46,639 bases of DNA from Tannerella sp. (GCA_031272455.1 JAISTS010000134.1:1-46639), one strand, 5' to 3'. Counted from the stretch's first letter, positions 1 to 7,943 are shown. Translations and numbers: made by a program. The notes: generated by a model not told the origin, from the letters alone.

Positions 1-85
1 GACTGATACTCTCCGCCACGTCAAGCGCAGTCGCGCCCTCGGCATATTCGCGAACGGAGTTATCGGGAAATGTTATTTTTATCAT
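1..85 (-). CDS. thrS: Threonyl-tRNA synthetase, N-terminal part (runs off the window)
   Basis: Only the first 28 codons are inside the window. They read [17 protein letters not shown] and continue into ALDVAESIS, which matches the TGS domain at the start of bacterial threonyl-tRNA synthetases, the enzyme that charges tRNA-Thr. The ATG whose first base is position 85 is preferred because homologues in Bacteroidales begin MIKITFPD; an in-frame ATG two codons upstream (first base at 91) would add Met-Asn. A TAnnTTTG promoter element lies about 25 bases upstream, so the leader would be very short. The aminoacylation and editing domains lie outside the window, so intactness cannot be judged. Confidence 0.85.
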   Translation of the reverse strand, partial: MIKITFPDNSVREYAEGATALDVAESIS

Positions 86-107
86 ATTCATTATCTGATT
101 CAGGGCG

Positions 108-115
108 CAAAGGTA
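108..115 (-). promoter_or_regulatory. Promoter -7 element for thrS
   Basis: The minus strand reads TACCTTTG, a match to the Bacteroidetes -7 consensus TAnnTTTG, just ahead of the thrS start. No clear TTTG is present at the -33 position, so this is supported by one element and its position. Confidence 0.5.
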
Positions 116-413
116 CGAATTTATTTTATTTTCGTAAAATTTTTGCTGTTAAAATCGCTGTTTTGAGCGTTTTGAGCCTGCCGTGAAATTAAAAATTTTA
201 ACCTTTTGCTAATGTGCTGAAAATCACCAAATCGCTGTCAGAAATATGTGTGGGGCAGTTTTTAAACTTTTCCGGTTAACATATTTTCGTTAAGATAAAA
301 CAACTTAAACGCCAGATAGTTATATATTCAAAATTCTGCATACAAACGGTACAACGTAAAAAAAAAACACTTATCTTTGCAGCCGAGATTAAACACTTAA
401 AGAGTAGTAAGTT
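116..413. other. Intergenic region between thrS and a small secreted-protein gene
   Basis: About 300 bases, AT-rich, between divergent genes. It holds the thrS promoter at its left edge and a TATCTTTG element at 372-379 near its right edge. No ORF with family similarity, tRNA, repeat or strong hairpin was seen in the middle. Confidence 0.6.
372..379 (+). promoter_or_regulatory. Promoter -7 element for the secreted protein gene at 414
   Basis: TATCTTTG matches TAnnTTTG and lies 34 bases before the ATG at 414. The expected TTTG 20 bp upstream is not recognisable. Confidence 0.5.
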
Positions 414-785
414 ATGAAAAAGGATTTTATTTTGAAGTTGTTTCTTGCAGTTGCTATGACATCTTTAGCCGGATGGGTGGCGGCTCAGGAGGCAGGAGGC
501 AGTGGCGCAAGCTCGAACAGTTCCGTCGAACAGACTTCGCTCGCGCGTACATTAATATTAAATGATGATTCGCAGGGGATAGGCTCTGTTGAGGGGAGTA
601 ATATCTCTTCGATGGTTGAGATCGTTTCAGCGACGCACGTTTATGATCCTTCGGCTCGCAGGGATCTTTCTGCGGCACGTCGAGGCTATGTCGATCCGGA
701 TGGTTACTATCGCGACATCCGCGCTTTTTCGCGTGAATATGTTGCGAACCATCGAGGAGCGAGTAACAAATACAAACAGAAGTAG
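414..785 (+). CDS. Small exported protein of unknown function
   Basis: The 123-residue product starts with a clear signal peptide: Lys-Lys, a hydrophobic stretch to about residue 22, then a likely cleavage after Ala-Ala near residues 23-25. The mature part begins with a Gly/Ser-rich linker (about residues 26-37) and ends in a basic Arg/Tyr-rich segment with YVDPDGYYRDIRAF-like content. I recognise no domain, no cysteine pair and no metal motif. It is monocistronic, with its own TATCTTTG element, and faces the convergent cobB gene 21 bases downstream. It is likely periplasmic or surface-located. The function is unknown. Confidence 0.65.
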   Translation: MKKDFILKLFLAVAMTSLAGWVAAQEAGGSGASSNSSVEQTSLARTLILNDDSQGIGSVEGSNISSMVEIVSATHVYDPSARRDLSAARRGYVDPDGYYRDIRAFSREYVANHRGASNKYKQK

Positions 786-806
786 CGGGCGACGGTCGCT
801 GTTAAG

Positions 807-1502
807 CTATTTCATTGCGTCGAGCAGCTCGGTCAGTTGGCGGACTCCTTCCGTGGCGACGTTGCGGATGACGTGGATATCGCTGCGCGATGTCCTGACT
901 TCTTTTGGGTCAATGAGGTATATCGGCTGTCCGTTACGAACGTAATTGATCAGTCCGGCTGCCGGATAGACATTGAGCGACGAGCCTATGATGACGAAAA
1001 TATCGCAGGCTTCGACCCATTTGATAGCCGGTTCGAGCATCGGTACTGCTTCGCCGAAGAAAACGATGAACGGGCGCAGTTGTACGCCGTTTTCATCCTT
1101 GTCGCCCACGTTTATGTCGGGATGATCGGGCGAGATGTCGTACGCTTTGTTCAGGTCGTTGACCGGGCACGATTTCATCATTTCGCCGTGAAGGTGAATG
1201 ATTTTGCTGCTTCCGGCACGTTCGTGGAGGTTGTCAACGTTCTGTGTGATAATGTAAACGTCGAAATCTTTTTCCAGCGCTGCCAGACCTTTATGCCCGT
1301 CGTTAGGTTGGGCGTTGAGCAGTTCGCGTCGCCGCTGGTTGTAAAAATCGAGCACAAGTTGAGGGTTGGCGGCGAGACCTTCGGGCGTAGCGACCTTTTC
1401 GACGGGGTAATTGTTCCACAGTCCGTTGGAGTCGCGGAAGGTCGAAATGCCGCTTTCGGCACTCATTCCGGCGCCGGTCAGAATTGCTAATTTCTTTTTC
1501 AT
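807..1502 (-). CDS. cobB: NAD-dependent protein deacylase, sirtuin (CobB/SIRT5 type)
   Basis: The 231-residue protein has the sirtuin NAD-binding motif GAGMSAESGISTFRD at residues 10-24, the QNVDNLHE motif near 87-94 and a catalytic His in HLHGE (His105). Tyr54 and Arg57 form the YxxR pair that in class III sirtuins (E. coli CobB, human SIRT5) recognises acidic acyl groups such as succinyl-lysine. A GSSLNVYPAAG segment near the C-terminus completes the Rossmann fold. The small zinc-binding module seems lost: the expected two CxxC pairs are absent, and only one Cys (112) lies in that stretch. It is the last gene of the pyrE-argH operon, 33 bases after the Rieske-like gene. Cytoplasmic; likely deacylates metabolic enzymes. 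Confidence 0.9.
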   Translation of the reverse strand: MKKKLAILTGAGMSAESGISTFRDSNGLWNNYPVEKVATPEGLAANPQLVLDFYNQRRRELLNAQPNDGHKGLAALEKDFDVYIITQNVDNLHERAGSSKIIHLHGEMMKSCPVNDLNKAYDISPDHPDINVGDKDENGVQLRPFIVFFGEAVPMLEPAIKWVEACDIFVIIGSSLNVYPAAGLINYVRNGQPIYLIDPKEVRTSRSDIHVIRNVATEGVRQLTELLDAMK

Positions 1503-1535
1503 ATCGTTTGTTGTTTTATAGTTAATTACTCATTA

Positions 1536-1973
1536 TCAGTTGCTTACAACCAATTGACTGCCGCTGCCTGTTACGGTATATCGTTTCAGATAGTGTGAGC
1601 TGACGCCGTTTGGAGCGCCCGAACCGCCGAAGCCGATGTCGTATTTTGTGCCACATCTCGGGCAAACGGCTGTCAGGGTGTTTTCGTCAGCTTCGACCAA
1701 TGTGGTGCGGCTTGCCTCGTAAGGACAGGACAAATCGAAGGCATAGTACTGATCGTCAATGGCATGGACAACCAACACGCCGCCAAAGCCTACCTGCTCG
1801 AAATTGATGTTTACATTTTTGAGTGTGAACGCCTTACTGCTTGGAACGTCGCGCAGTTCCTTATCTCGGTACGTCAGGTCAACGTTGATATGCACCGGAT
1901 AGTTGGGAACGGGATTTTGATGCTCCGCACATGCGGTGATTATCAGGCATATAGAGATAAATAAACGTTTCAT
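1536..1973 (-). CDS. Rieske-like lipoprotein with altered cysteine/histidine ligands
   Basis: The 145-residue product starts with a lipoprotein signal ending ITAC (Cys15), so it is probably anchored in a membrane facing the periplasm. Residues from about 65 on follow the Rieske [2Fe-2S] fold pattern (YYAFDLSCPYE, then TAVCPRCGTKYDIGFGG). A true Rieske site is CxH...CxxH; here the His positions are replaced, leaving Cys-Pro-Tyr and Cys-Pro-Arg-Cys. The site may instead bind zinc, or a cluster in another way, or nothing. The start codon overlaps the argH stop (ATGA), so translation is coupled. It may be a conserved Bacteroidales hypothetical protein. Its role is not known. Confidence 0.7.
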   Translation of the reverse strand: MKRLFISICLIITACAEHQNPVPNYPVHINVDLTYRDKELRDVPSSKAFTLKNVNINFEQVGFGGVLVVHAIDDQYYAFDLSCPYEASRTTLVEADENTLTAVCPRCGTKYDIGFGGSGAPNGVSSHYLKRYTVTGSGSQLVVSN

Positions 1974-3310
1974 AGCGCAAGCAGTTTTTGTTCGGCTTGT
2001 TCCGACAGTTCAAAATTGAAATCGCTTACAGTCCGGCTGTGCAGAGCGACGATTTTATCGTTGCAAAGGTTTCCGATGCTGCCTTCGTGAGTGTGTGCCA
2101 CTTCTTTGCGCGGAACAAATTTTCCGGCTTCGATTTCAAGCCCGACCTGCTTGTAGGCGTCGCGAAAAGGCGTTCCGGCTAAAACTCGGCGGTTGACTTC
2201 TTCGACGCTGAATATCAGCGAATATTTCTCGTCGTCAAGGATGTGTTCGTTGATTGTTAGCGAATTAATCATCTGATTGACAATCTTCAGGCAGTCGTTC
2301 AGTTCGTTGAACGAGGGCAGGAATATCTCCTTTATTATCTGGAGGTCGCGGAAGTATCCCGATGGCAGATTGTTGGTTATCAGCGTGATTTGTTGCGGCA
2401 ATGCCTGTATTTTGTTGCATTTGGCGCGGACAAGTTCAAAGACATCGGGATTTTTCTTGTGCGGCATTATGCTTGAGCCTGTGGTGTAACTGTCGGGCAG
2501 ACTGATAAATCCGAAGTTCTGGCTGTTGAAAAGGCAGGCGTCCATAGCGAGCTTGCCAATCGTCGCAGCAATCCCTGCGAGGGCAAACGCTACGGTACGT
2601 TCCATTTTCCCGCGTCCCATCTGGGCATAGACAACATTATAGTCAAGCGACTCAAAGCCAAGCAGTTCGGTCGTCAAAGTGCGATTGAGCGGGAACGACG
2701 AGCCATATCCGGCAGCCGAGCCGAGAGGGTTGCGATTGCAAATACGGTAAGCCGCCAGCATCAGTTGCAGGTCGTCAACAAGGCTTTCGGCATAGGCGCC
2801 GAACCATAGCCCGAACGACGAGGGCATAGCGATTTGCAAGTGGGTATAGCCGGGCATCAAAACCGATTTATAACGCTCGCTTTGAGCTGTTAACGAGTTG
2901 AACAGCGACGAAACGTGGCTTACTGTTTCCTTTATGTTAGCGCGGGTAAACAGCTTAATATCAAGCAAAACCTGATCGTTGCGCGAGCGTCCGCCGTGGA
3001 TTTTCTTGCCGATGTCGCCAAGTGTGCGTGTCAGCATCAGTTCGACCTGAGAATGAACATCTTCGACTCCGTTTTCGATGACGAACACACCCGAACGCGC
3101 CAGCCAGTGAATATCTTTCAGCTCATTCATCAGCATACGCCACTCGCCTTCGTCGAGCAAGCCCACAGATTTGAGCATAGTGATATGCGCCATCGAGCCA
3201 ATAACATCGTATTCAGCAAGATACAAGTCCATTTCGCGGTCGTTGCCGACAGTGAAACGCTCTACCTGCTCATCCAACTGCGTATTTTTATCCCAAAGTT
3301 TCTGCGCCAT
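1970..3310 (-). CDS. argH: Argininosuccinate lyase
   Basis: The enzyme splits argininosuccinate into arginine and fumarate, the last step of arginine synthesis. From the chosen start it is 446 residues. The family signature GSSIMPHKKNP is at about residues 278-288, with GGRSRNDQV near 106-114 and the catalytic-region His in PGYTHLQ (about 157). The ATG at 3310 (MAQKLWDK) is chosen because homologues begin there; an in-frame ATG 11 codons upstream would overlap the preceding gene. It lies 10 bases after the SRPBCC-like gene and overlaps the following lipoprotein gene by ATGA. Cytoplasmic homotetramer in the fumarase/aspartase superfamily. Confidence 0.96.
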   Translation of the reverse strand: MAQKLWDKNTQLDEQVERFTVGNDREMDLYLAEYDVIGSMAHITMLKSVGLLDEGEWRMLMNELKDIHWLARSGVFVIENGVEDVHSQVELMLTRTLGDIGKKIHGGRSRNDQVLLDIKLFTRANIKETVSHVSSLFNSLTAQSERYKSVLMPGYTHLQIAMPSSFGLWFGAYAESLVDDLQLMLAAYRICNRNPLGSAAGYGSSFPLNRTLTTELLGFESLDYNVVYAQMGRGKMERTVAFALAGIAATIGKLAMDACLFNSQNFGFISLPDSYTTGSSIMPHKKNPDVFELVRAKCNKIQALPQQITLITNNLPSGYFRDLQIIKEIFLPSFNELNDCLKIVNQMINSLTINEHILDDEKYSLIFSVEEVNRRVLAGTPFRDAYKQVGLEIEAGKFVPRKEVAHTHEGSIGNLCNDKIVALHSRTVSDFNFELSEQAEQKLLAL

Positions 3311-3320
3311 TGCCGGATGA

Positions 3321-3734
3321 TTATTGGTATGATAATGAAGCAATTAAGTCCGATACTTTATCCAGCGCTTCCTGTATGGGCTTTGAGAATATCGGCTTAA
3401 TGAACGGATTGAGGTCGGTTCGCAATGTCAGCTTCATCGCCGTAGTCTCCTCGTTTACAGGCTTTAGCTGTATCCAGAGGTTGAGCGGGACGACCGAATT
3501 TGACGCCTCGAACTTGACCGTTTTGTTTGGCTCGCGGTTGACGACCGAGAACACTACTTTTCCTACCGGACTGATTTCCATCGAGCAGCTGTCGCGGTCG
3601 AACGCGAAGCCTTTCACCTTGTCTTCGGGGATGCGGTCTTTGACCTTTTCGAGATTGCTCAAGTCCGACAGGAAGTTGAAAACCAGCTCGTTGTTGTGCG
3701 GGATGGTTCTTATAGGGCTTTTAAATTCCGTCAT
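3321..3734 (-). CDS. SRPBCC (START/polyketide cyclase-like) small protein
   Basis: A 137-residue protein starting MTEFKSPIRTIPHNNELVF. The pattern of an N-terminal strand, a helix (VFNFLSDLSNLEK), a run of strands and a long C-terminal helix (PIQEALDKVSDLIASL) fits the SRPBCC ligand-binding fold. The start at 3734 overlaps the pyrE stop by ATGA; the open frame extends upstream, but that part only mirrors pyrE in another frame. A gene of this kind between pyrE and argH is, as I recall, conserved in Bacteroidales, which suggests a link to pyrimidine or arginine metabolism, but no ligand or reaction can be assigned. Confidence 0.75.
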   Translation of the reverse strand: MTEFKSPIRTIPHNNELVFNFLSDLSNLEKVKDRIPEDKVKGFAFDRDSCSMEISPVGKVVFSVVNREPNKTVKFEASNSVVPLNLWIQLKPVNEETTAMKLTLRTDLNPFIKPIFSKPIQEALDKVSDLIASLSYQ

Positions 3735-4381
3735 TTGATTTTCGTTTTTGTCTGCATCCAGCTGGCAGGGTCTTTGCGCCATTCCTGCAATATGGAGAGG
3801 TGCGACTTGTCGATAAAGCCCGTTTTGATGGCTTCTTCGATGACGACGTCGTAGTTCGACAGGGTCGTCAGCTCGACGTTGGCTTTTTTGAAACTCTTCT
3901 CGGCGACAGGGAAGCCGTGCGAGAATATCGCCACCATACCGACCACTTCGCAACCGAAGTCGCGCACTGCCTGTACTGCGCTCAGACTGCTTTTGCCGGT
4001 CGAGACAAGATCCTCGATAACAACTACTTTGGCGTTGGTCTGCAGCTCTCCTTCTATAAGATTTTCCAGTCCGTGGTCCTTGCGCTCGGAGCGGATATAG
4101 GCAAAAGGAAGCCCCAGCATATCGGCTACAAGGGCGCCCTGCGCAATCGCGCCCGTAGCTACTCCGGCAATCGCATTGGCGGTTTCGTATTTTTCGGAGA
4201 TAATACGCGCGAGTTCCAATTTAATTAATGTACGTACAGCCGGATACGACAAAGTCTTGCGGTTGTCGCAGTATATAGGCGATTTCCAGCCCGACGCCCA
4301 CGTGAACGGGTTTGCCGGCTGCAACTTTATAGCCCTGATTTCGAGCAATTTCTCTGCTACAATTCTTTCTAACGATTTCAT
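3731..4381 (-). CDS. pyrE: Orotate phosphoribosyltransferase
   Basis: Joins orotate and PRPP to give OMP in de novo pyrimidine synthesis. The 216-residue protein has the PRPP-binding motif VVVIEDLVSTGKSS at residues 119-132 and the flexible-loop region SERKDHG near 98-104. It is the first gene of a minus-strand operon; its stop overlaps the next start (ATGA). A TAATTTTG element about 35 bases upstream could be the promoter. Length and motifs are typical of a complete enzyme. Cytoplasmic, active as a dimer. Confidence 0.96.
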   Translation of the reverse strand: MKSLERIVAEKLLEIRAIKLQPANPFTWASGWKSPIYCDNRKTLSYPAVRTLIKLELARIISEKYETANAIAGVATGAIAQGALVADMLGLPFAYIRSERKDHGLENLIEGELQTNAKVVVIEDLVSTGKSSLSAVQAVRDFGCEVVGMVAIFSHGFPVAEKSFKKANVELTTLSNYDVVIEEAIKTGFIDKSHLSILQEWRKDPASWMQTKTKIK

Positions 4382-4414
4382 AGTTCACTTAATTTTCATA
4401 ACGTTTGCGAACCG

Positions 4415-4422
4415 CAAAATTA
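4415..4422 (-). promoter_or_regulatory. Possible promoter -7 element for the pyrE-argH-cobB operon
   Basis: The minus strand reads TAATTTTG, fitting TAnnTTTG, 34 bases ahead of the pyrE ATG. A TTG at the -33 distance is not convincing, and the surroundings are very AT-rich, so a chance match is possible. Confidence 0.4.
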
Positions 4423-4523
4423 ATTAATGTTTTTGAATTTTAGATATGTTTTTCAACATATTTTTTTTAGAAAACGCCTTTCGTGCTGATATAACGTAAT
4501 TTATATTTTTTTTGACAGATTTT

Positions 4524-4555
4524 TTTGTTGTTCCGAAAAAATGTTCGTATCTTTG
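4524..4555 (+). promoter_or_regulatory. Promoter of metK
   Basis: TTTG at 4524-4527, 20 bases, then TATCTTTG at 4548-4555: both elements of the Bacteroidetes sigma-A promoter at ideal spacing. Transcription should begin near 4562, leaving a leader of about 135 bases before the metK start. Confidence 0.85.
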
Positions 4556-4564
4556 CGCCCGAAT

Positions 4565-4622
4565 TGAAGTGGACAGATTTGTATGCTTGCAACCACGGGA
4601 AAAAATGCTAAAAAAACAATCT
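4565..4622 (+). ncRNA. Candidate SAM-II (SAM-alpha) riboswitch in the metK leader
   Basis: The leader carries, in order, GTGG (4569-4572), AGATTTG (4575-4581), GCTTGCAACCAC (4585-4596) and, after an A-rich stretch, TGCTAAAA (4606-4613). GTGG pairs with CCAC to close stem P1. The GATTTG, GCTTGCA and GCTAAA blocks match, in order and spacing, the conserved loops of the SAM-II pseudoknot as I know it from alphaproteobacteria and Bacteroidetes. It begins a few bases after the predicted transcription start and precedes S-adenosylmethionine synthetase, so feedback by SAM is the natural reading. The aptamer ends about 85 bases before the start codon, further than in most SAM-II leaders, so the switching part is not evident. 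Confidence 0.75.
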
Positions 4623-4698
4623 TTTCTTGCCGTCAGCGGCGCAACAATCCTCACACAATCAATTCGTTATGTTTTACTAATTAAATTTTTACAACGTA

Positions 4699-5988
4699 AT
4701 GAGTTACTTATTCACCTCCGAATCGGTGTCCGAGGGACACCCCGATAAGGTTGCCGATCAGATATCGGACGCCTTGCTTGACGAGTTTCTGGCTTATGAC
4801 AGGGATTCAAAAGTTGCATGCGAAACGCTGGTAACGACCGGTCAGGTCGTGCTGGCTGGAGAAGTCAAATCGAGCGCATATATTGATGTTCAGGAAGTTG
4901 CCCGCAGCGTCATTGAGCGTATCGGTTACACTAAAAGCGAATATCGCTTTGAAGGTCGTTCGTGCGGTGTGCTTTCAGCCATCCACGAACAGAGCGGCGA
5001 CATCAACCGTGGCGTCGAGCGCGCCGATCCTTACGACCAGGGCGCAGGCGACCAGGGAATGATGTTTGGCTATGCCACCAAAGAGACAGCCAACTATATG
5101 CCGCTAGCGCTCGACCTGTCGCACACGCTGCTGAGCGAGCTTGCGAAAATCCGCAAAAACGAGATTGAACTGATGCCGTATCTGCGTCCCGACGCCAAAA
5201 GTCAGGTAACGATTGAGTATGCCGACGACGGTTTGCCGCTGCGTATCGACACGATTGTCGTCAGCACGCAGCACGACGAGTTTATAACCGTCGGCAAAGG
5301 ACTGACGCAGGACGAAGCCGACGCTGCTATGGGCAAAAAAATCAAAGCAGATGTGATTAATATCCTGATACCAAGGGTGAAAGCCCTCTATCCGGCATCC
5401 GTACAGGCGCTGTTCAACGACGGCATCACCTACCACGTCAATCCGACGGGTAAGTTCGTCATCGGCGGTCCGCACGGCGACACCGGTCTGACCGGTCGCA
5501 AAATCATCGTCGATACCTACGGCGGCAAAGGCGCTCACGGTGGCGGTGCGTTTTCGGGCAAAGACCCGTCGAAAGTTGACCGTTCGGCAGCTTATGCAGC
5601 GCGTCATATCGCCAAAAATCTTGTTGCGGCAGGCGTCGCCGACGAGGTGCTGGTGCAAATATCATACGCCATTGGTGTGGCGCGTCCTACAAGCGTGTCG
5701 GTCAATACATTAGGACGTTCAAATCTGAAAATCAGCGACGGCGAAATATCGCGTAAGGTCGAGCAACTCTTCGACCTCCGCCCGAAAGCCATCGAGGAAC
5801 GGCTCAAACTGCGTAATCCGATCTACCTTGAAACAGCTTCGTACGGACATTTCGGACGCGAGCCGCAAAAGGTCAAAAAAACGTTCAGGTCGCGCTATTC
5901 GGCTGAACCATTGGAAGTTGAAGTCGAACTCTTCACTTGGGAAAAGACCGATTATGTGGATGAAGTGAAAAAAGCTTTCGGTTTATGA
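4699..5988 (+). CDS. metK: S-adenosylmethionine synthetase
   Basis: Makes S-adenosylmethionine from methionine and ATP. The 429-residue protein has the N-terminal catalytic segment [13 protein letters not shown] at 13-25, the [12 protein letters not shown] signature near 116-127 and the glycine-rich [16 protein letters not shown] loop near 280-296; all three family domains are present. It is slightly longer than the roughly 384-residue E. coli enzyme, as is usual in Bacteroidetes. It is preceded by a strong promoter and a probable SAM-II riboswitch. It appears monocistronic, since the next gene has its own promoter element 23 bases downstream. Confidence 0.97.
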   Translation: MSYLFTSESVSEGHPDKVADQISDALLDEFLAYDRDSKVACETLVTTGQVVLAGEVKSSAYIDVQEVARSVIERIGYTKSEYRFEGRSCGVLSAIHEQSGDINRGVERADPYDQGAGDQGMMFGYATKETANYMPLALDLSHTLLSELAKIRKNEIELMPYLRPDAKSQVTIEYADDGLPLRIDTIVVSTQHDEFITVGKGLTQDEADAAMGKKIKADVINILIPRVKALYPASVQALFNDGITYHVNPTGKFVIGGPHGDTGLTGRKIIVDTYGGKGAHGGGAFSGKDPSKVDRSAAYAARHIAKNLVAAGVADEVLVQISYAIGVARPTSVSVNTLGRSNLKISDGEISRKVEQLFDLRPKAIEERLKLRNPIYLETASYGHFGREPQKVKKTFRSRYSAEPLEVEVELFTWEKTDYVDEVKKAFGL

Positions 5989-6010
5989 TGTTTTTTTCAA
6001 AGAAACTCAG

Positions 6011-6018
6011 TATCTTTA
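6011..6018 (+). promoter_or_regulatory. Possible promoter -7 element for the gluconolactonase-like gene
   Basis: TATCTTTA differs from TAnnTTTG only in the last base and lies 23 bases ahead of the ATG at 6041. No clear -33 element is visible in the metK tail. Confidence 0.4.
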
Positions 6019-6040
6019 CCCCCGAAAAAAAATACTGATT

Positions 6041-6946
6041 ATGTGCAGAAAAATATTAGTTTACTTTCTATGGGCTTCATCGTGTTTATTTATGGCTGAT
6101 TGTCAGAATAATAAGAGCATCATTGCCGAAGGCGCAACCGTCGAAAAACTGGCTGACGGCTTCAGTTTTACCGAAGGTCCGGCAGTCGATAAAGCCGGCA
6201 ATGTCTATTTCACCGACCAGCCGAACGACAAAATTTTCAAATGGTCGGTCGATGACAAGTTGACTGAATATGCCACGGGGCAGGGCAGGGCAAACGGTAT
6301 GTATTTCGACAACGAAGGCAACCTGCTGAGCTGTTCCGACCTCAATAACGAGCTTTGGCAGATCAATGCCGACGGCTCGCACGTGGTGCTGGTATCTGAT
6401 TTTGACGGCAAAAAGTTGAACGGACCGAACGATTTGTGGGTGCATCCGAAAACGGGCGGTATCTATTTCACCGACCCGCTCTATCCGCGCGAATACTGGA
6501 CGTCGCGCGGTGCGGAAATGCAGCAGGACGGGCAGCACGTTTACTATATTTCGCCTGATTATATGTCTGTTACACGTGTTGCAACAGACTTTAAACAGCC
6601 CAATGGCATCATCGGTACGCCTGACGGCAAAACCCTGTATGTGGCTGATATCGGCGACCGTAAGACTTACGCCTACGACATTCAAAATGACGGGACGCTT
6701 GCGGGGAAACGGCTTTTGTGCGAAATGGGTTCCGACGGGATGACCATCGACAGCGAAGGTAATATTTATCTGACAGGCAGAGGGGTAACCGTTTTCAATC
6801 CTGTCGGTGAACAAATCCTGAATATCCCCGTCGAAGCAGGCTGGACAGCAAACGCCTGCTTCGGCGGCAGCGATATGAAATGGCTCTATATCACGGCGTC
6901 GCAAGGTTTTTATCGTATCAGAATGAACGTCAAGGGCGTCAAATAA
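6041..6946 (+). CDS. Exported SMP-30/gluconolactonase-like beta-propeller protein
   Basis: The 301-residue product begins with a hydrophobic signal ending in Ala-Asp-Cys (Cys21), probably an atypical lipoprotein signal. The rest shows the six-bladed SMP-30/gluconolactonase/LRE pattern: FTEGPAVDKAGNVYFTD near 43-59 with metal-ligand Glu45, LNGPNDLWVHP mid-protein with an Asn ligand, and GSDGMTIDSEGNIYLTGRG near the C-terminus supplying the Asp. Such proteins hydrolyse sugar lactones using a divalent metal. The position next to an exported aldo/keto reductase suggests periplasmic sugar or polyol oxidation products as substrates; that is inference. Confidence 0.85.
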   Translation: MCRKILVYFLWASSCLFMADCQNNKSIIAEGATVEKLADGFSFTEGPAVDKAGNVYFTDQPNDKIFKWSVDDKLTEYATGQGRANGMYFDNEGNLLSCSDLNNELWQINADGSHVVLVSDFDGKKLNGPNDLWVHPKTGGIYFTDPLYPREYWTSRGAEMQQDGQHVYYISPDYMSVTRVATDFKQPNGIIGTPDGKTLYVADIGDRKTYAYDIQNDGTLAGKRLLCEMGSDGMTIDSEGNIYLTGRGVTVFNPVGEQILNIPVEAGWTANACFGGSDMKWLYITASQGFYRIRMNVKGVK

Positions 6947-6993
6947 ACGAGGCTAAATAGTTGATTATTAATTAACACTTAAAAATAAGAGAT

Positions 6994-7884
6994 ATGAACA
7001 GAAGAACATTTATTCAGGCAGGAATGGCGGGACTGGCAACTATGTCGGTTTCGGGCGCTTATGCAGGCGGCATGGACAAATTTTTTATGACCGGCAGCGC
7101 AACGGTTGACAAAGTCAGCCTCGGAAAAACAGGCTTGACCGTCTCGCGTATAGCAATGGGCACGGGTACGCACGGCGGCAATAAAGAATCGGACTTCACG
7201 CGGATGGGAAAAGACAGTTTCACCAAATTGGCTCATCACGCCTACGAACGCGGAATTACGTTTTTTGATATGGCAGACAGCTATGGCTCAATGCCATACG
7301 TTGCAGCAGCAAAGAAATCGTTCCCACGCGAAAAACTCACTTTGCTCTCGAAAATCTGGACAAACGAAGACAGCGCTCCGAAACAGGAAACTCTCGTGCA
7401 GGCGCTCGACCGTTTCCGCAAGGAAGCCGATACGGATTATTTGGATATTGTGCTGATGCACTGTATGATGGGTGGCGGATGGAGCAACAATCGCAAGTAC
7501 TATATTGAAGGGCTGTCGAAAGCTAAACAGGACGGCATTGTCAAGACGGTCGGCGTCTCGTGCCACAACTGGGATGCCTTGGTCGAAGCCTCGGTTTCGC
7601 CTTGGGTTGACGTCATTATGGCGAGGATAAACCCCTTCGGCACGCTTATGGACAACACGCCCGAAGCTGTCAAGGAAGTGCTCGGCACGGCGCAGCGCAA
7701 CGGAAAAGGCATCATCGCGATGAAGGTCTTCGGCGAAGGCAGGCACGTGTCGGACGACGAACGCGAAAAATCCATCAAATACGTTCTCGAAGAGGGCAAT
7801 ATCAGCTGTATGACGCTCGGAATGTCAACCATCGAACAGATTGACGATGCCATCGAACGGGTAGCCAGATTAGCGCAAAAATAA
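6994..7884 (+). CDS. Aldo/keto reductase with twin-arginine-type export signal
   Basis: The 296-residue protein begins NRRTFIQAGMAGLATM, which looks like a twin-arginine signal (RR, F, then a hydrophobic stretch), suggesting export in folded form with its cofactor. The AKR catalytic tetrad is visible: Asp92, Tyr97 (FDMADSYG), Lys120 (SKIW) and His156 (LMHC). The C-terminal part keeps barrel-like strands and the segment ISCMTLGMSTIEQIDDAI typical of this subfamily. It follows the lactonase-like gene by 47 bases, likely as one transcription unit. The substrate is unknown; NAD(P)H-linked reduction of an aldehyde or ketone is expected from the family. Confidence 0.88.
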   Translation: MNRRTFIQAGMAGLATMSVSGAYAGGMDKFFMTGSATVDKVSLGKTGLTVSRIAMGTGTHGGNKESDFTRMGKDSFTKLAHHAYERGITFFDMADSYGSMPYVAAAKKSFPREKLTLLSKIWTNEDSAPKQETLVQALDRFRKEADTDYLDIVLMHCMMGGGWSNNRKYYIEGLSKAKQDGIVKTVGVSCHNWDALVEASVSPWVDVIMARINPFGTLMDNTPEAVKEVLGTAQRNGKGIIAMKVFGEGRHVSDDEREKSIKYVLEEGNISCMTLGMSTIEQIDDAIERVARLAQK

Positions 7885-7911
7885 TTTTTTTGAAAAATTT
7901 TTTCCGCAATA

Positions 7912-7943
7912 TTTGGTGGGAATAAAAATAGTCCGTATCTTTG
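7912..7943 (+). promoter_or_regulatory. Main promoter of the ribosomal protein operon
   Basis: TTTG at 7912-7915, exactly 20 bases, then TATCTTTG at 7936-7943. It is a full match to the Bacteroidetes consensus and lies 52 bases ahead of rpsL. No equally good promoter was noticed at a gene junction further along the operon. Confidence 0.88.

Noticed and set aside
837..1490. Long open frame on the plus strand opposite the sirtuin gene
   Set aside because: It is the antisense shadow of a gene with clear family motifs; composition is not protein-like.
4605..4748. A short ORF starting at an ATG within the metK leader (MLKKQSFLAV...) and overlapping the metK start
   Set aside because: The ATG is part of the conserved A-rich/GCTAAA block of the riboswitch; the frame crosses into metK in another phase and has no family similarity.
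7883..7904. A/T-only inverted repeat after the aldo/keto reductase gene
   Set aside because: The pairing is only A and T in a low-complexity stretch that directly precedes the ribosomal promoter; too weak to call a terminator.
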